NCBI GenBank assembly: GCA_003427395.1 | Contig: BFEA01000452.1 | Span: 1,090,525-1,112,689, forward strand | Length of the DNA stretch: 22,165 nucleotides | From: Chara braunii | Lineage: Eukaryota > Streptophyta > Charophyceae > Charales > Characeae | Direction: 5' to 3' | Shown here: positions 1-9,160 of the stretch, one piece after another | How the letters are laid out: the number at the start of each line of letters is the position of its first letter | Position numbering within the stretch: the first letter of the stretch is position 1 | Made by a program: the position numbers and the translations under genes | Notes under the pieces: generated by a model | What the model was told of the DNA's origin: nothing | The model's database searches: none | What the model saw: only the letters and a program-made list of their open reading frames with translations

Positions 1-386
1 TGTACTTAGGGACTCAGTGTTCTGGCCTCAGGTACACAGGGTCGCATCATTTTTTATTTTTTTTTCTCGGCCATGGCTGAGGCATCTCGGCTGTGGCCCA
101 CCCACGCGACGAGTTACTCTTTTTTTATTTTTTATTTTTTTTTATATCGTACCTTGCCGAGCCACACTAGAGAAAAAGAAAAAAAAGCATCTTGTCACGT
201 GGCTGGGCCACGACCGAAATGTCTCGGCCATGCCCGTAAAAAACAAAAAAAAACAAAAAAAGAAAAAAAATCAGTCACGTGCAAGACTGAACTGCAGTTA
301 CAAACTCCGTGGTGCGGCTTTTCTGCAAAGCTGAGTTTCGACTGCAGTTGAAACTCGGGGCCTTACTAGACTGCAGAAACTGTGTT
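1..386. other. low-complexity A/T-rich stretch, no gene
   Basis: Long A-rich and T-rich runs (about 110-150 and 170-270) alternate with short GC words such as CTCGGCCATG and CACGTG. ORFs here are lysine- or phenylalanine-rich low-complexity translations and are not supported. A 24-base near-palindrome lies at 333-356 (GAGTTTC arm, GAAACTC arm); its only unmatched pair would be a G-U wobble in RNA. The word ACTGCAGTT occurs twice (291-299 and 341-349). No function can be assigned. Confidence 0.6.
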
Positions 387-404
387 CCCCCCCCCCCCCC
401 CCCC
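387..404. repeat. poly-C run (18 C)
   Basis: Uninterrupted run of 18 C at the left edge of the LINE-like block. A second, longer run closes the same block at 3461-3484. The open frame of the ORF1 fragment begins directly after this run. It may be a real C homopolymer or a gap-filling or sequencing artefact. Confidence 0.9.
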
Positions 405-1207
405 AAGCCTGACCCGGAAGAACAACGACAGAGGATGATGGCTGATTACTTCTGAGTGGAACACAGACACATACCTGTCGAAATCCAGGCCAGTTTTCTG
501 CATGAATTGGGCCAAAAGTACAAAATCATTGATTTCATCGACCCCCTCCCCCCTTTCGTGGCGCAAAGAGATGATTACCTTATTCTGGCCTTAGATATCC
601 CCGAGTCCCACCCCTTCTTTGGGGATGATGTGATCCTGTTCAGAATAAAAGAAAAAGAACCAGGATCCACACTGCACACAAGTTGCGGCCGTGGTGCTTC
701 AAATGCAAAGCCTACGGCCTCTTGTGCATGAAAGAACCATGCCCATTCCACCCACATTAGTCAGTAAGAACAACCGACAGTTTGCAGACGGACCCATTTA
801 ACACCGCACACTGGCACCCAGTTGACTTGGGCTTCGAGGGGTGGGCCTATTTGGAGGAAGCTGACAAAGAGGGGAAAGCGAGAGGATGGGTGTGGGAAAA
901 ACGAGGGGAACCTAATTGGGACACAAGCCCCCATGACTCTTCGGCCCCTCCCAAAACCCTCGAAACAAAACTGAAGGAGTCGAGGACACTGGGACAACAG
1001 GAAAGAAAGGAGGGGGGGTGGCCACAATCAGGGCACTGGGGAAGGGGAGGAGGTGAGGAACGGACCCTGGTGTGTCTTAAGGCGGAAGAGGATGGGTCCG
1101 GGGATAACCAAGGATATTCCAGCCCCAGACCGACATCGGAAACTGGTTGTGACGCATCGATGGCGGGACAAACGTGCAAATCCGTAAAATGTGTTGCAAC
1201 CGAATGA
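405..1207 (+). pseudogene. LINE ORF1-like (gag-type) fragment with zinc-knuckle-like motif, broken
   Basis: From the poly-C run an open frame reads to about 680. It is interrupted by TGA at 453-455 and includes the segment PVEIQASFLHELGQKYKIID. A one-base frame change near 680 then puts a cysteine motif in frame: RPWCFKCKAYGLLCMKEPCP, codons 686-745, spaced C-x2-C-x6-C-x4-C. TAG follows at 758-760, and the same frame continues open to the TGA at 1205-1207. The motif follows a conserved-looking segment, as in plant LINE ORF1 proteins where a zinc knuckle follows an N-terminal domain. Such ORF1 proteins bind the element's RNA. The knuckle is not the canonical CCHC form because the histidine is missing. 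Two stops and one frameshift make this a dead copy, although some breaks could be assembly errors given the adapters found downstream. The assignment rests on the motif and on the endonuclease start at 3351. Confidence 0.5.
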
Positions 1208-1575
1208 GATATCGGGGGAAGGAGCAGTGTCTTAGAGGCACATGTGCAAACATGCAATCCCAGATAACGGGCAGTAACTAAAAGAGAGATTGAAAGAGAT
1301 ACCGGGGATGGGACCAACGTCTAAGGGGGACAGGGATACCACCCCACAACGCAAACTGGGGACGTCCGACCTGCAAAAGCACGGCCACGACAACGAATCG
1401 GCTGTTGTACCGAAGGAACCAAGGGAACCAAAGGAACGGTCAGCAGGCAAGGGAGGGGAGAAGAAGTAGGGAAGGGACCCCTTCCACGATGTGTTTGGCC
1501 CATGCCCCATGGAGGTGGAGACCACCCAAAATCCATGGAAGAGGCTGAAGACTTAACCCCCCTCCGGATATCATT

Positions 1576-2244
1576 ATGTCCGATGCCAAGGTGTCGGGTG
1601 GCCATCCAGATAAACAGGTCCCCCTGGACACTAAGATGGCATCCTTGGCAGATTGGCTGGTACAGAGCCTGCAAGATCAACACCCCGGTTACACTGTGGA
1701 GTTATGGGAGACCACATTTCTTGAATTGGTCCTAGTGCTCGAAGAGAGTGATACACTACGATCGGCACTAGAACACGGGCCACTGCAAGGGGGTCAATGG
1801 CCGGAGATCCTTCATCGTGTCTATTGCATTGTTGCCCGACGAGTTTGCCCCTCGAGCTTTGAATTGAAAACACAACCCCCCCCTTATGGGGACATAGTAT
1901 CGATGCAACCAGTTGGGACTGCGACAGTGGAGGCGGCAAGGGAACACTACCCCCAGCAGGACCCACCACAGACAGCCGAACGGGGGACAGTACAGGCTAG
2001 AGGGCCCGACCCCCTTCTCCCACAACAAGGGATTCGTCCGGCTGGGAATCCTCCCTATTTGCAGGATCAACAACGCACTCCCCAGGCCGCCACGGAGGTG
2101 TCTTCCACAAACAGGTGCAGCACCATTGAACAGGTACAAGAGAAAAACGGAGGAAAGGATACAGGGACAACCTCAAACAAGAAGGAACACGGTCAGGCCC
2201 CGCCCGTAACCCTGTCGGGGAACCCTCTACCCCAATGCTGCTAG
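1576..2244 (+). pseudogene. LINE ORF1-like middle/C-terminal segment, 222 residues
   Basis: This 222-codon ORF begins with ATG. Its N-terminal 90 residues look like folded protein (MASLADWLVQSLQDQHPGYT and following), and a Q/P/T-rich hydrophilic tail follows. It shows no domain I recognise. It lies between the zinc-knuckle fragment and the ORF2 start, in a different frame from the upstream piece. The interval 1208-1575 carries stops in the upstream frame (TAA and others), so ORF1 is fragmented. It could be the C-terminal half of ORF1 or a separate small ORF. Start choice is uncertain because the first ATG may simply be internal. Confidence 0.4.
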
Positions 2245-2492
2245 ACAAGCGCAGTAAGCTCAGATACTACTTAGGATCAGGGAGATACCTGCAACAGCCC
2301 TCGCTGAATGGTCTCTTGATGCTTCCTGTACGTAAGAAGGACGACAGATGGGAACTTGGCCTCTCTGCCGACAGATGCTTCCTGTACGGGGAAGTCTCCC
2401 TGAGAGGTTTTGAACCCCTCCTCTCATTAATACCCTCAGAGCTGCGTGATGGCCTCTTAATGGAGTTAAACCAGCACATTCAGAATTCTTAA
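2235..2492 (+). pseudogene. LINE-associated ORF, 85 residues
   Basis: This ORF overlaps the end of the 222-residue ORF by 10 bases in another frame, which suggests a one-base slip inside a single original reading frame. It contains a local repeat, LLMLPVRKKDDRWELGLSAD followed by RCFLYGEVSLRGFEPLLSLI. Its last third (from 2407) recurs in the duplicated blocks at 2674 and 3017. No domain is recognised. It is placed in the LINE because the shared blocks run on into the endonuclease start. Confidence 0.35.
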
Positions 2493-2635
2493 TACCTGGA
2501 GCACAATGTAAGTCTATGCGCACCTCCCCTGCGCTTGCACGATGGGAGGTCCTGATCCTCATAGATCCGACCTAGGAGGCCAGCCTCAAATAGTTCTCAC
2601 ACGCAACCCCCCCCTGGACCTGCAAGGCCTGAAAG
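2407..2635 (+). repeat. LINE block, reference copy of the locally duplicated sequence
   Basis: Bases 2407-2557 recur exactly at 2674-2824 (151 bp, offset 267). Bases 2432-2635 recur exactly at 3017-3220 (204 bp, offset 585). The block ends at 2635, directly against a Nextera junction. The third copy instead continues into ordinary LINE sequence at 3221. The simplest reading is that 2635 truly joins 3221. Confidence 0.85.
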
Positions 2636-2673
2636 CTGTCTCTTATACACATCTAGATGTGTATAAGAGACAG
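2636..2673. other. Nextera mate-pair junction adapter (two Tn5 mosaic ends), library artefact
   Basis: The 19-mer CTGTCTCTTATACACATCT is followed at once by its reverse complement AGATGTGTATAAGAGACAG, giving a perfect 38-bp palindrome. The 19-mer is the Tn5 mosaic end used in Nextera kits, and this head-to-head pair is the circularisation junction of Nextera mate-pair libraries. Both halves are complete. No transposase or Tn5 internal sequence is present. It is therefore an untrimmed adapter and not biological sequence. Confidence 0.97.
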
Positions 2674-2824
2674 GTTTTGAACCCCTCCTCTCATTAATAC
2701 CCTCAGAGCTGCGTGATGGCCTCTTAATGGAGTTAAACCAGCACATTCAGAATTCTTAATACCTGGAGCACAATGTAAGTCTATGCGCACCTCCCCTGCG
2801 CTTGCACGATGGGAGGTCCTGATC
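2674..2824 (+). repeat. 151-bp exact copy of 2407-2557 between two adapters
   Basis: The segment is base-for-base the same as 2407-2557 and has a complete junction adapter on each side. That is what a small tagmented fragment ligated between two others would look like. It is most likely a library chimera and not a genomic duplication. Confidence 0.9.
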
Positions 2825-2862
2825 CTGTCTCTTATACACATCTAGATGTGTATAAGAGACAG
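2825..2862. other. Nextera mate-pair junction adapter, second copy
   Basis: This is the same 38-bp head-to-head pair of 19-bp Tn5 mosaic ends as at 2636-2673. The bases after it match LINE sequence that lies downstream at 3298, so the adapter joins two non-adjacent parts of one element family. Confidence 0.97.
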
Positions 2863-3016
2863 GTTAAATACCATGACATTCTAGATTCTGTAGGGGGCAA
2901 GGACAGACCCTCCAGATAGATCCGGTGCGACTGCTCTATGGAAAGGACCCATCATGGAGCAAGGGCCTGCGGGTGGCAGACTTGGACCTTCGAACATTGA
3001 ACGTCAACGGCTTGGA
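2863..3016 (+). repeat. diverged second copy of LINE segment 3298-3451
   Basis: The segment matches 3298-3451 at a constant offset of 435, with about four substitutions (for example 2867, 2913, 2918). It then switches at 3017, without an adapter, to the ORF1-tail block. The mismatches suggest it came from another copy of the same LINE family and was stitched in during assembly. Confidence 0.8.
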
Positions 3017-3220
3017 ACCCTCAGAGCTGCGTGATGGCCTCTTAATGGAGTTAAACCAGCACATTCAGAATTCTTAATACCTGGAGCACAATGTAAGTCT
3101 ATGCGCACCTCCCCTGCGCTTGCACGATGGGAGGTCCTGATCCTCATAGATCCGACCTAGGAGGCCAGCCTCAAATAGTTCTCACACGCAACCCCCCCCT
3201 GGACCTGCAAGGCCTGAAAG
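3017..3220 (+). repeat. 204-bp exact copy of 2432-2635
   Basis: The segment is identical over 204 bp to the reference block. Unlike that block it runs without adapter into 3221-3300 and on to the ORF2 start, so its right side is the believable continuation. Confidence 0.9.
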
Positions 3221-3350
3221 TGAAGTGCAACAACCTGTGGATTGAAGAGGTGCTTCTGCAGAAACCTTAAAAGCCCGCAGCTCACTACCATGACAGAGTT
3301 AGATACCATGACATTCTAGATTCTGTAGGGGGCAAGGACAGACCCTCTAG

Positions 3351-3460
3351 ATGGATCCGGTGCGACTGCTCTATGGAAAGGACCCATCATGGAGCAAGGG
3401 CCTGGGGGTGGCAGACTTGGACCTTCGAACATTGAACGTCAACGGCTTGGAACGTCGTCT
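3351..3460 (+). pseudogene. LINE ORF2 N-terminus (start of endonuclease domain), truncated
   Basis: The frame from ATG 3351 reads about 36 residues ending VADLDLRTLNVNGLE. The L-x-T-L-N-V-N-G-L string matches how the apurinic-type (EEP) endonuclease domain of LINE ORF2 proteins begins. In full elements this domain nicks target DNA and reverse transcriptase follows. Here the frame runs into the 24-C run at 3461, and what follows is unrelated and on the other strand, so everything after the first beta-strand is missing. A related copy at 2863-3016 has the start ATG changed to ATA. The identification is short but specific. Confidence 0.55.
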
Positions 3461-3484
3461 CCCCCCCCCCCCCCCCCCCCCCCC
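3461..3484. repeat. poly-C run (24 C) at an element junction
   Basis: Pure run of 24 C between the LINE endonuclease start and the unrelated reverse-strand pseudogene region. The word GTCGT occurs on both sides of the run (3454-3458 and 3485-3489). Together with 387-404 it brackets the LINE block. It is either a natural insertion junction or a scaffold-joining artefact. Confidence 0.9.
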
Positions 3485-3635
3485 GTCGTGTCCCACGAGT
3501 CGCACAAGCACCGGGCCAACAACCCACCGCCGCATATCAACTGCGGACTGCGTCCTTAGACATTGCGCGGCCGCCCCCAACGTCATCATTGGACGCAACG
3601 TTACCCATCCTGTACGCCACACCGACTGTGCTTCT

Positions 3636-5416
3636 CTACCGCGCCCCATCCTTGTCCCCGCCGACTATTTTGTCGTCATCGTCCTCCGGGGGGCCAGTGT
3701 CCAACCCTTCCATCCTTTTCGCGACCATCAATGACGAAAGAGTGGCGTCATGGCCGAAAGTGATCTCCCAGTCAGTCCAGTCCGGGATGTACAGAGGAGG
3801 GTCCGCCAACGTCATGGCGGGTTTCCCCATCCTCTTCGTCACGGCGGTGATTGCCTGAAGGATATGGCGATGAGCATCGAAACACAGATATATGGCCGCC
3901 ACCAGTGTCGGCTTCGTGGTGAGCTGCACGAACAACGACGCATCGAAACGGGAACGCAGATCATCCCTGCTCATCCTCATCAGCCACATTTACGCGACAA
4001 GTAGAAGCCTCATAGCATCGGCGATGTTCCTTAGCATTTCATAGGAGATGTGTCCCCTGTCGATCCCCTCCGCCAGACTGACGGCGCTAGTGAAGGCGGC
4101 CACCAGGCACTGCATGGTAGCCTCTTGGTAGCATGCCAACTCGCCGTCCTCATGTCTGTCCTCGATGTACACTCCGACGAACCAAACGGGGAGCTTCATG
4201 TCCATCTCCAGTGTGATGTGGCAGATAGCGGGGCTGACACACGTTCGCCAGTCCTCTCCAAGTCACATGACGTAGGCGATGTTCGTCCAAGTCACATGAC
4301 GTAGGCGATGTTCGTTGCTGCATGGTTCAACACATACCCACATGCGGAGTGGTAGTCCCGTGAGCGACTCGCAGACTTGAAGATCCATCTGTGGATGACG
4401 TGCAAGGCGATGCTCTGCACTTTGATGGCCCTATCTTCCGCTGCCTTCAGCTGCGATTGGTCGTCGATTTTGTGCTGCGGGATGGTTGAGTGAGGGAGGG
4501 CTATACTCCGACGGATCTCGGGAGTGGCGACTCCCCTGCCGATGGCCAGCAAATAAAGTTGCGCTTCCTGGATGAGTTTGAACAGTCCATTGCCCTCTGT
4601 CTCGTTCCAGAACCTCTTGTCGTCCACCCAAAGCGTTGTCGCAGCTTCGATCCCATCGCGTGCATTCCCCTGTCGTTGCCTGTTCACCAAAGGCTCGTCG
4701 TCATCGCCTTCCCCACGCCTCTCCATGGCTGTTGCAACCGCCATCGGTCTAGATAATCCCGCCGCGGCACCGCCCTGCGCGTCCACTGCGTCTTGTCGCT
4801 GTGCACCCTGGCCGCTTCCTTGCACCGCCACCTTCGCGACCCCTCCAGCCTCAGGAACTGTCTGAGCACGTGGTGTGGCTGGGGGTGATTGCAGAATCTT
4901 GCTCATCAGGCAGCGCAGTCACACGTGTCCTTGCAACGGTTCCCCCAGCGCATGCCGTCTGCGCAGCTGCCTTAACTTGGACCTCTCTCGCCGCTTGACC
5001 AGCCTCGACTCGATGACGACATCAGCCTTGTGAACCCCCTCCCCGCCGCGGGGTTGGGGAGCAGTTTGCGTTCGCGGCTCATTTATTCATATCGCCCCTT
5101 GTGCACACACAGACGCTTGTCTGATGGCTTCCACTTCTGTTTTGGACACAAAGCTCTCATTATCGCCGGCGCCCTCGAAATCCCTCACCCATTCCTCGCC
5201 CCTCAAGGCACTTCCTGTCGAAGGGCCCTTTGCAGGAGCCTTCTTGTTCTTCGCTTGATGTCGTCGTTTCTTCACGGGCACAGGTGTCTCCGCTTCACAG
5301 GTGTCCCTCTTCTTGCCATGATTGCGGCCGCGTGACGACCTGGTGAAGACGACGTCAGCGACACCAGCGAGCGACGATGGCGTCAAGCGCAATGGGGTGG
5401 GCTGCGTACGTGACAT
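3636..5416 (-). pseudogene. decayed gene of a multicopy charophyte-type family, about 583 residues
   Basis: Reading leftward from ATG 5416 (an in-frame TAG at 5429-5431 lies upstream), one frame runs to TAG 3636-3638. It has internal stops TGA 5087-5089, TGA 4919-4921, TGA 4292-4294 and TAA 3990-3992, plus one 29-bp tandem duplication at 4257-4314. Discounting the extra 29 bases joins the halves in exactly the same frame, giving 584 codons. Visible features are a basic, NLS-like stretch near residues 49-59 (KKRRHQAKNKK), a low-complexity G/Q/A/R-rich linker, and a conserved-looking core. The core includes TLWVDDKRFWNETEG (about 261-275) and VIHRWIFKSASRSRDYHSAC (about 340-359), and a helical C-terminal part follows. 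I associate this core with a repeated Chara protein family of unknown role, possibly transposon-linked. No catalytic motif is visible. The region is GC-rich compared with its right flank. Function is unassigned. Confidence 0.65.
4257..4314. repeat. 29-bp perfect tandem duplication inside the pseudogene
   Basis: Bases 4257-4285 are repeated exactly at 4286-4314. The length is not a multiple of three, so the duplication shifts the reverse-strand frame. Ignoring one copy restores a single frame on both sides. Because the copies are identical, the duplication is recent or an assembly stutter. Confidence 0.95.
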
Positions 5417-5429
5417 GGGATGCGGGTGC

Positions 5430-6210
5430 TAGATTCGCGAAGCTGGCAGTACACAGCTGCCTCGACTATGCGCAAAGATCAGAGGAGTCGCTGTAGAACA
5501 CCCAGACGGCAGACGGCCACGTCCTTAAACTTGTTTCATAAATTAAAAAAGCCCTCGGACCTCTAAAGCAAATGGGATGTCTAAATCAAATGGATTAACT
5601 TTCATCTCGATTGGAAGGACTTTGGTTCGAAAGAAATCACCTCATACCCTTGGTTGTGAGTCTTGTTACACCTAGTATGTATTTGGAATAAAAACACGTT
5701 TTATTTTTTTGTTAGTTCTTTCTTCCCTTGGGCGATACCCTGGAGCGACTCTCTCCAATTTGCTCCTTGTGCGGCCACTCATCCTAGCCTAGACTGACTA
5801 CATTACAACACAATTTCCTGCAATGCCCATCACCCTCCAAATCTGGAGATGGTGGGAGGCAGTGTGGCACTACCTAATGGGAAACCGATGGACTTCCCAC
5901 CACAATCGTCAGTATTCCAGCATAACCTAATCAACACAACCAGGCTAGTTGTCCTTATGGTGATATAGAGAGAGTGAGATGCTCTGTAGAAAGAAAGAAC
6001 ATAGTTTTGGCGTCATTGAGGCAAAAAGGGATATGGTAGAAGTGATCAGAGCCAACATTGTTAGCAAACATAAGAGGTAACTGTTGCAGCATGTGCTGGC
6101 AATGAAGGGGGACCATGAAGAAACAAAGCAGCTAATAAAAGAATTCAGGGACCACACTAGATAGACACACAAGGTAAAACATGTGAAGTTGACACAGAAG
6201 GCAAACTAAC
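5430..6210. other. non-coding, no gene recognised
   Basis: GC content falls sharply after about 5530. A short imperfect direct repeat (TCTAAAGCAAATGG, then TCTAAATCAAATGG) lies near 5562-5596. AATAAA occurs near 5687 with no supported gene upstream. No ORF with recognisable protein character was seen. Confidence 0.5.
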
Positions 6211-6645
6211 ATGGAAAGACTAGTACTCTGGGGAGATTTGGAGGCAGCGTGGCACAGTTCTATAGCAATAACCATATACCCAACATGTAGACTGGATGGG
6301 AAAACCCTTGGACCAGCCCCCTATCCATTTGCTGTCCCCACCACTACCAATGACCTCCCCCCCCACGCCTCCCCCTCAGCCTCTTTTGTCATGCTCACAA
6401 CCTCAGGCACTGGACCAGCCACCTCCTTCTTCGCACTCCCCACAACCACCAACCCTGGCCCCTCCACCTCCCCTCCCGTCGTCCTCACCATTCCTGACCC
6501 CGCCCCCTACACACTACCTACACCCATCTCCCAACCACCACTACCTCCGATTGTGTTTTTGCCGAACCTGAATTTTGTTTTATATAAAGTGTTGTGGGGG
6601 GTGTCGGGGGTAGTGTCAGGCAAGGAAGTCCGCAAGCAAACCTGA
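6211..6645 (+). CDS. hypothetical P/T-rich ORF, 144 residues, doubtful
   Basis: ATG 6211 to TGA 6645. The first 30 residues (MERLVLWGDLEAAWHSSIAI and following) are of mixed composition. Residues 45-115 are a proline/threonine/serine-rich tract built from repeating CCC/ACC words (PTTTNDLPPHASPSASF, PTTTNPGPSTSPP). No domain, signal peptide or membrane segment is evident. A C/T-rich DNA tract gives open frames in several phases, so this may be chance. It could also be a fragment of a gag-like or cell-wall-like protein. No neighbour supports either idea. Confidence 0.2.
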   Translation: MERLVLWGDLEAAWHSSIAITIYPTCRLDGKTLGPAPYPFAVPTTTNDLPPHASPSASFVMLTTSGTGPATSFFALPTTTNPGPSTSPPVVLTIPDPAPYTLPTPISQPPLPPIVFLPNLNFVLYKVLWGVSGVVSGKEVRKQT

Positions 6646-9160
6646 ATATCACTGCGCACCAAGTTTTGCCGATCCTGGGTCCCATTATATTTTCTTTTCC
6701 GGTACTCACGACAGTTGCATCCAAAAAAGAACAAGGGAAAACAAAAGAAGAAGAGAAAAAAAGAAACTTCCCTAATACGGCGATAGCTATTGTATACATT
6801 CTATGAGGTGCTAGGATGACTATGGCCTCAGTGAGGGTGTCTGTCCGATGAACAACAGATGAAGAAGAAAAAGAAAAAAATAAAAATTTCAAAAAAAGCA
6901 TCCCTTATGCTGTGCTAGCGGTTGATACATGACGCTACAGTACCAGTGTGGAGTATGAGGTGAGTGAGGCAGTCAGTTGCCCTGCGTGGAATATGCCATG
7001 CCTCGCTGGCAGGGCACTATCAAGGAAATGTAAAAAGGAAGGAAAAAAAAACAGCAATCACGATACGCACGTAGTGGCCAGATACATTGCTTAAAACACT
7101 GTTGTGACTTCCACCTCCATGAGGAGCTTCCCCAACGTCGCTGGATTCAAAATTCTTAGTTCTTTTTTTTTTTGTTCTCACTGCAGGCCCGCAGGGTCCC
7201 AATCTTTTCTATTTTTTTCCTTTCCTGCCGACCCTCCTCGGGACCTCCGAAGTTTTCGGAGTAGGCTCTTTTCCCATTTTTCCCAACACTGGCAAAGGTA
7301 GAGGTGGCCGGGCTCAGCATAAGGGCGAGACATCAAGCCGGCAAAAAAGTCCTAGCAAGTTATGAAATAAACAAACAAACAACTGCAAGTGGAGAGATTG
7401 ATAGCAACCCCAAACCGGGCGGATGATAGGAGGAGGACGGGAAGCGAGGTAGGCCATAACGGCCACATACTTCTCTTTCCCATTGGAACAAGGGCCAGCT
7501 GGGAGAAAGAGTGGGTGTACAGACGAAGCAAATGTAGCCGATGATAAACAGGGAGAAAAGAAGGGCAGCCACATAAGACTAAGGGAGGGATGTGGGATAG
7601 GTCACTACAAGAGCTAACAACACTAGCTTAACCGCAACAACTATGCTACACTGCAACAGAGCATCTCGCAGAGTAGGGGAGGCTCACAGCAGTCGAAACA
7701 GTTTGTCTCAGTCTATGCAGAAAACGGCCATCCGTTACCAAGGTCTCGTCATGTGTGGATGGTTCTGGTTATGTAAATGGAGCGCTGGACCTGGTCCTAA
7801 GCACATGAAGCTCCCCATGAAGGGAACGGAGCCATTGTAATTCCGTGGGTCTCTCCATCAGGGATGGGCTCGTATCCCTCCCATGATGGAGGACAGTGGT
7901 GGCGTTTGAATTTAAATTCGTATAACTCGAACCATTGTGATTGCTCAGAAATGTCCCATTTTCCTTCTTATTTGATTTTATAAAAGACATAAAAGTTGTG
8001 ATAACTTGGGAATGTCCCACCTTCGTTATGTTCATGAAAGGGAAAAATCATGAACAACCCACTCAGGTTTACAACCTAGCCCTGTTGGAATGCACCTGGA
8101 TATCCAGGTCTGCAAGTCCATGGAATGCGACTGAGCATGTGGATTACCTGGTGGATTCTGCGGTACGCTAGTTTTGAAATTGTACATCTGAATTGGCTCT
8201 CTCTTCACTGCACTGATTGGACTTCTTTATATTAATCTGCTCCAGCTGTAATGCATATTGGTTTGCCGATATTCTACAATATCGCAATCTCCACTCAGCA
8301 GTGCAGTAGGCTGAGCTGACATTCAAAGTGACACATTGGAGTACATCACAGTTAAGGAATTGGACTCTTTAAGTTTTACTTGAATGTGTTGTTTTAGGCT
8401 TATGCCAAGAGTCACAGAGCTCCGCGTGGATGTTGTGCCGTTTTTATATTCCCTGGTTGAGGTTTGGTATCCATTCAGCACACTTATCATACATCCTTGA
8501 GTCAGTTGTGTCATTACAAATCACTGACAGCTCATCTTAACCGACTCCACCACTACCACCGCTTACAACTCACTCATGATTCATTGCTCTCACTAATAGC
8601 AGTCTGATAAATGCATGAACACAGTGTCGTCATTTGCATTACCCGTTCTCTTTCCCCAATATATGGAAACATGCCAAACATGGACATGATGTTGCTTTGT
8701 ATGTCAATCTAATTTGTTCAGCTTCCCTGACAAATTAGGAACCAGCACGCACCTGAACCATGTGCATGGCATAACCATCTCGCCTGCCAACGACAACAAT
8801 GAAACATTATACATTTTCCGTCTATTGTAAGTGGCCAATTCTTGAAGCTCCTTTTCTCACAGGGTTGGAGTAGTTACTATAAGTAGTATGAACTGCACTC
8901 TGTACTGCCTGAGGCTACTTGTTTCATCCCAATACTATACAATACAATCGCCTTTTCATATGATTCTATGGGTATGTACTTCCCCTACATTTTGCTGATG
9001 TTCCACAGTGACATATTCTCTCATACTGTAACATACTGCCTACCTGTCCTCATATGCCTTAAATTTCAAGTCAACGGAATGACCTGTGGACTAAGTATCC
9101 TTAGAATGGACCATTGAAGCCTGTCAGTCACAAGGAATTCAGGAATCGTTATGCCAGCCT
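6646..9160. other. gene-free stretch with small inverted repeats
   Basis: ORFs are short and lack recognisable domains. Inverted repeats: TGCCCTGC at 6978-6985 with GCAGGGCA at 7009-7016; CTCCGAA/TTCGGAG at 7245-7261 (3-base loop); CGATATT/AATATCG at 8267-8284 (4-base loop); and a longer one at 7853-7891. From about 7900 the sequence is AT-rich and resembles intron or intergenic DNA. Confidence 0.45.
7853..7891. repeat. inverted repeat with arms of about 16 bases
   Basis: CTCCATCA then GGGATGGG on the left pairs with CCCTCCCA then TGATGGAG on the right around a 7-base spacer, with one mismatch and a one-base bulge. A transcript of either strand could form a stable hairpin. No U-run follows and no gene is adjacent. 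Confidence 0.7.

Noticed and set aside
847-2562. Long reverse-strand ORFs opposite the LINE ORF1 pieces
   Set aside because: They mirror the sense-strand ORFs, lack domains, and the zinc-knuckle and endonuclease evidence sets the coding strand as +.
2653-2841. 62-residue reverse-strand ORF beginning MCIRDR and ending LSLIHI
   Set aside because: Both ends are translations of the Nextera adapter halves, and the middle is antisense to the LINE ORF. It is not a gene.
2636-2862. The Tn5-like ends taken as a natural transposon
   Set aside because: The mosaic ends are the engineered kit sequence in a back-to-back 38-bp junction, with no transposase, cargo or target-site duplication. A library artefact explains everything.
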